Below are positions 5,367 through 5,556 of a stretch of 5,556 nt of DNA, in pieces. Position 1 is the first letter of the stretch; the number at the start of each line of letters is the position of its first letter. Origin of the DNA: Vulcanimicrobiota bacterium (GTDB taxonomy: Bacteria; Vulcanimicrobiota; Vulcanimicrobiia; Vulcanimicrobiales; Vulcanimicrobiaceae); NCBI GenBank assembly GCA_019233165.1, contig JAFAMS010000448.1, positions 1 to 5,556 of the forward strand, in the 5' to 3' direction. Under the pieces are notes generated by a model that saw only the letters and a list, made by a program, of their open reading frames with translations, made no database searches and was not told the origin of the DNA. The position numbers and the translations under genes were made by a program.

Positions 5367-5556
5367 CTTTGCCTTCTCCTCGTCGCTGAGACCTTCGACG
5401 ATGCCGAGCGCGCGCATGTTGTTCGGATAGATGAAAATCCAAACGTTGAGCAGCATCAACGTCCCCAGCCACGCTCCGATTCCGATTCCGGTGTACGGCG
5501 GCTGGAGCCCGAACGCGCTTCCGAAGATCGGTCCGAGCAGGGCGGCGCCGAAGATC
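5259..5556 (-). CDS. PuuD/Urate_ox_N-like small membrane protein, 5' end outside window
   Basis: Only the last 98 residues are visible; the reading frame is open to the right edge and ends at TAA 5261-5259. Three hydrophobic stretches are seen: one near the edge (FGAALLGPIFG), one around GIGIGAWLGTLMLLNVWIFIYP, and one around MLSIPMLFFMAYGF. The middle segment, GTLMLLNVWIFIYPNNMRAL, followed by a charged loop and SRTNTMLSIPMLFFM, resembles the Urate_ox_N membrane domain of PuuD (N-V-x(5)-P-N/Q...RS..N....LPVLFLM as I remember it). PuuD is a membrane urate hydroxylase that continues into a cytochrome c domain. This protein ends right after the last helix and has no CxxCH, so it cannot be a complete PuuD and its activity is unknown. 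The TTG/ATG codons at 5459-5454 are internal, not the start. Its 3' end is antisense to the last 108 bases of the plus-strand gene. Confidence 0.7.
   Translation of the reverse strand, partial: IFGAALLGPIFGSAFGLQPPYTGIGIGAWLGTLMLLNVWIFIYPNNMRALGIVEGLSDEEKAKSRRFAFLMSRTNTMLSIPMLFFMAYGFHHAGVVFH

Noticed and set aside
1..5556. tRNA, rRNA, CRISPR, IS elements or a defence system
   Set aside because: No tRNA-like folds, repeat-spacer pattern, terminal inverted repeats, transposase or nuclease motifs were seen; the window is ordinary chromosomal coding DNA.

Overview
This is a high-GC bacterial window (about two thirds G+C by eye). It is densely coding, with no RNA gene, insertion sequence, phage gene or CRISPR array that I can see. 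Eight protein genes fill almost all of it, and the two outermost are cut by the window edges. Most starts are GTG, co-directional genes overlap by a few bases, and two gene pairs run tail to tail with overlapping ends. The protein set (Fe/Mn superoxide dismutase, FolD, thioredoxin-like TlpA, a Urate_ox_N-like membrane protein) fits an aerobic or aerotolerant, diderm-style or otherwise membrane-rich chromosome. Codon style and divergence of the families resemble uncultured high-GC phyla such as Eremiobacterota, but no marker gene fixes the taxonomy, so this is only a guess.

Layout. (1) Positions 1-1525, minus strand: an apparent three-gene operon read right to left. It encodes a class I SAM-dependent O-methyltransferase, then a small flavin reductase, then a metallo-beta-lactamase-fold hydrolase whose 3' end lies outside the window. 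The junctions overlap by 11 and 3 bases. (2) Positions 1526-1583: a 58-base divergent intergenic region with two short dyads. (3) Positions 1584-2926, plus strand: an unusual Fe/Mn superoxide dismutase coupled through a GTGA stop/start overlap to a stand-alone LON substrate-binding-domain protein. (4) Positions 2913-3764, minus strand: folD, meeting the LON gene tail to tail with a 14-base overlap. (5) Positions 3765-3810: a 46-base divergent gap with a 7-bp dyad. (6) Positions 3811-5366, plus strand: a membrane-anchored TlpA/ResA-like thiol oxidoreductase coupled by another GTGA overlap to a four-helix membrane protein with ResB-like topology. (7) Positions 5259-5556, minus strand: the C-terminal part of a small PuuD/Urate_ox_N-like membrane protein, whose 3' end overlaps the preceding gene by 108 bases.

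How the genes may work together. The SOD/LON pair looks like an oxidative-stress or protein-quality module. The TlpA/ResB-like pair looks like thiol-redox control or cytochrome c maturation outside the cytoplasmic membrane. The methyltransferase/flavin reductase/hydrolase cluster has no assignable pathway. The points most worth a second look are FolD, which lacks the lysine and glutamine needed for cyclohydrolase chemistry while keeping the rest of the fold; the SOD with His in place of the usual second-sphere Gln; and the long convergent overlap at the right end, with a perfect 13-bp hairpin just beside it.
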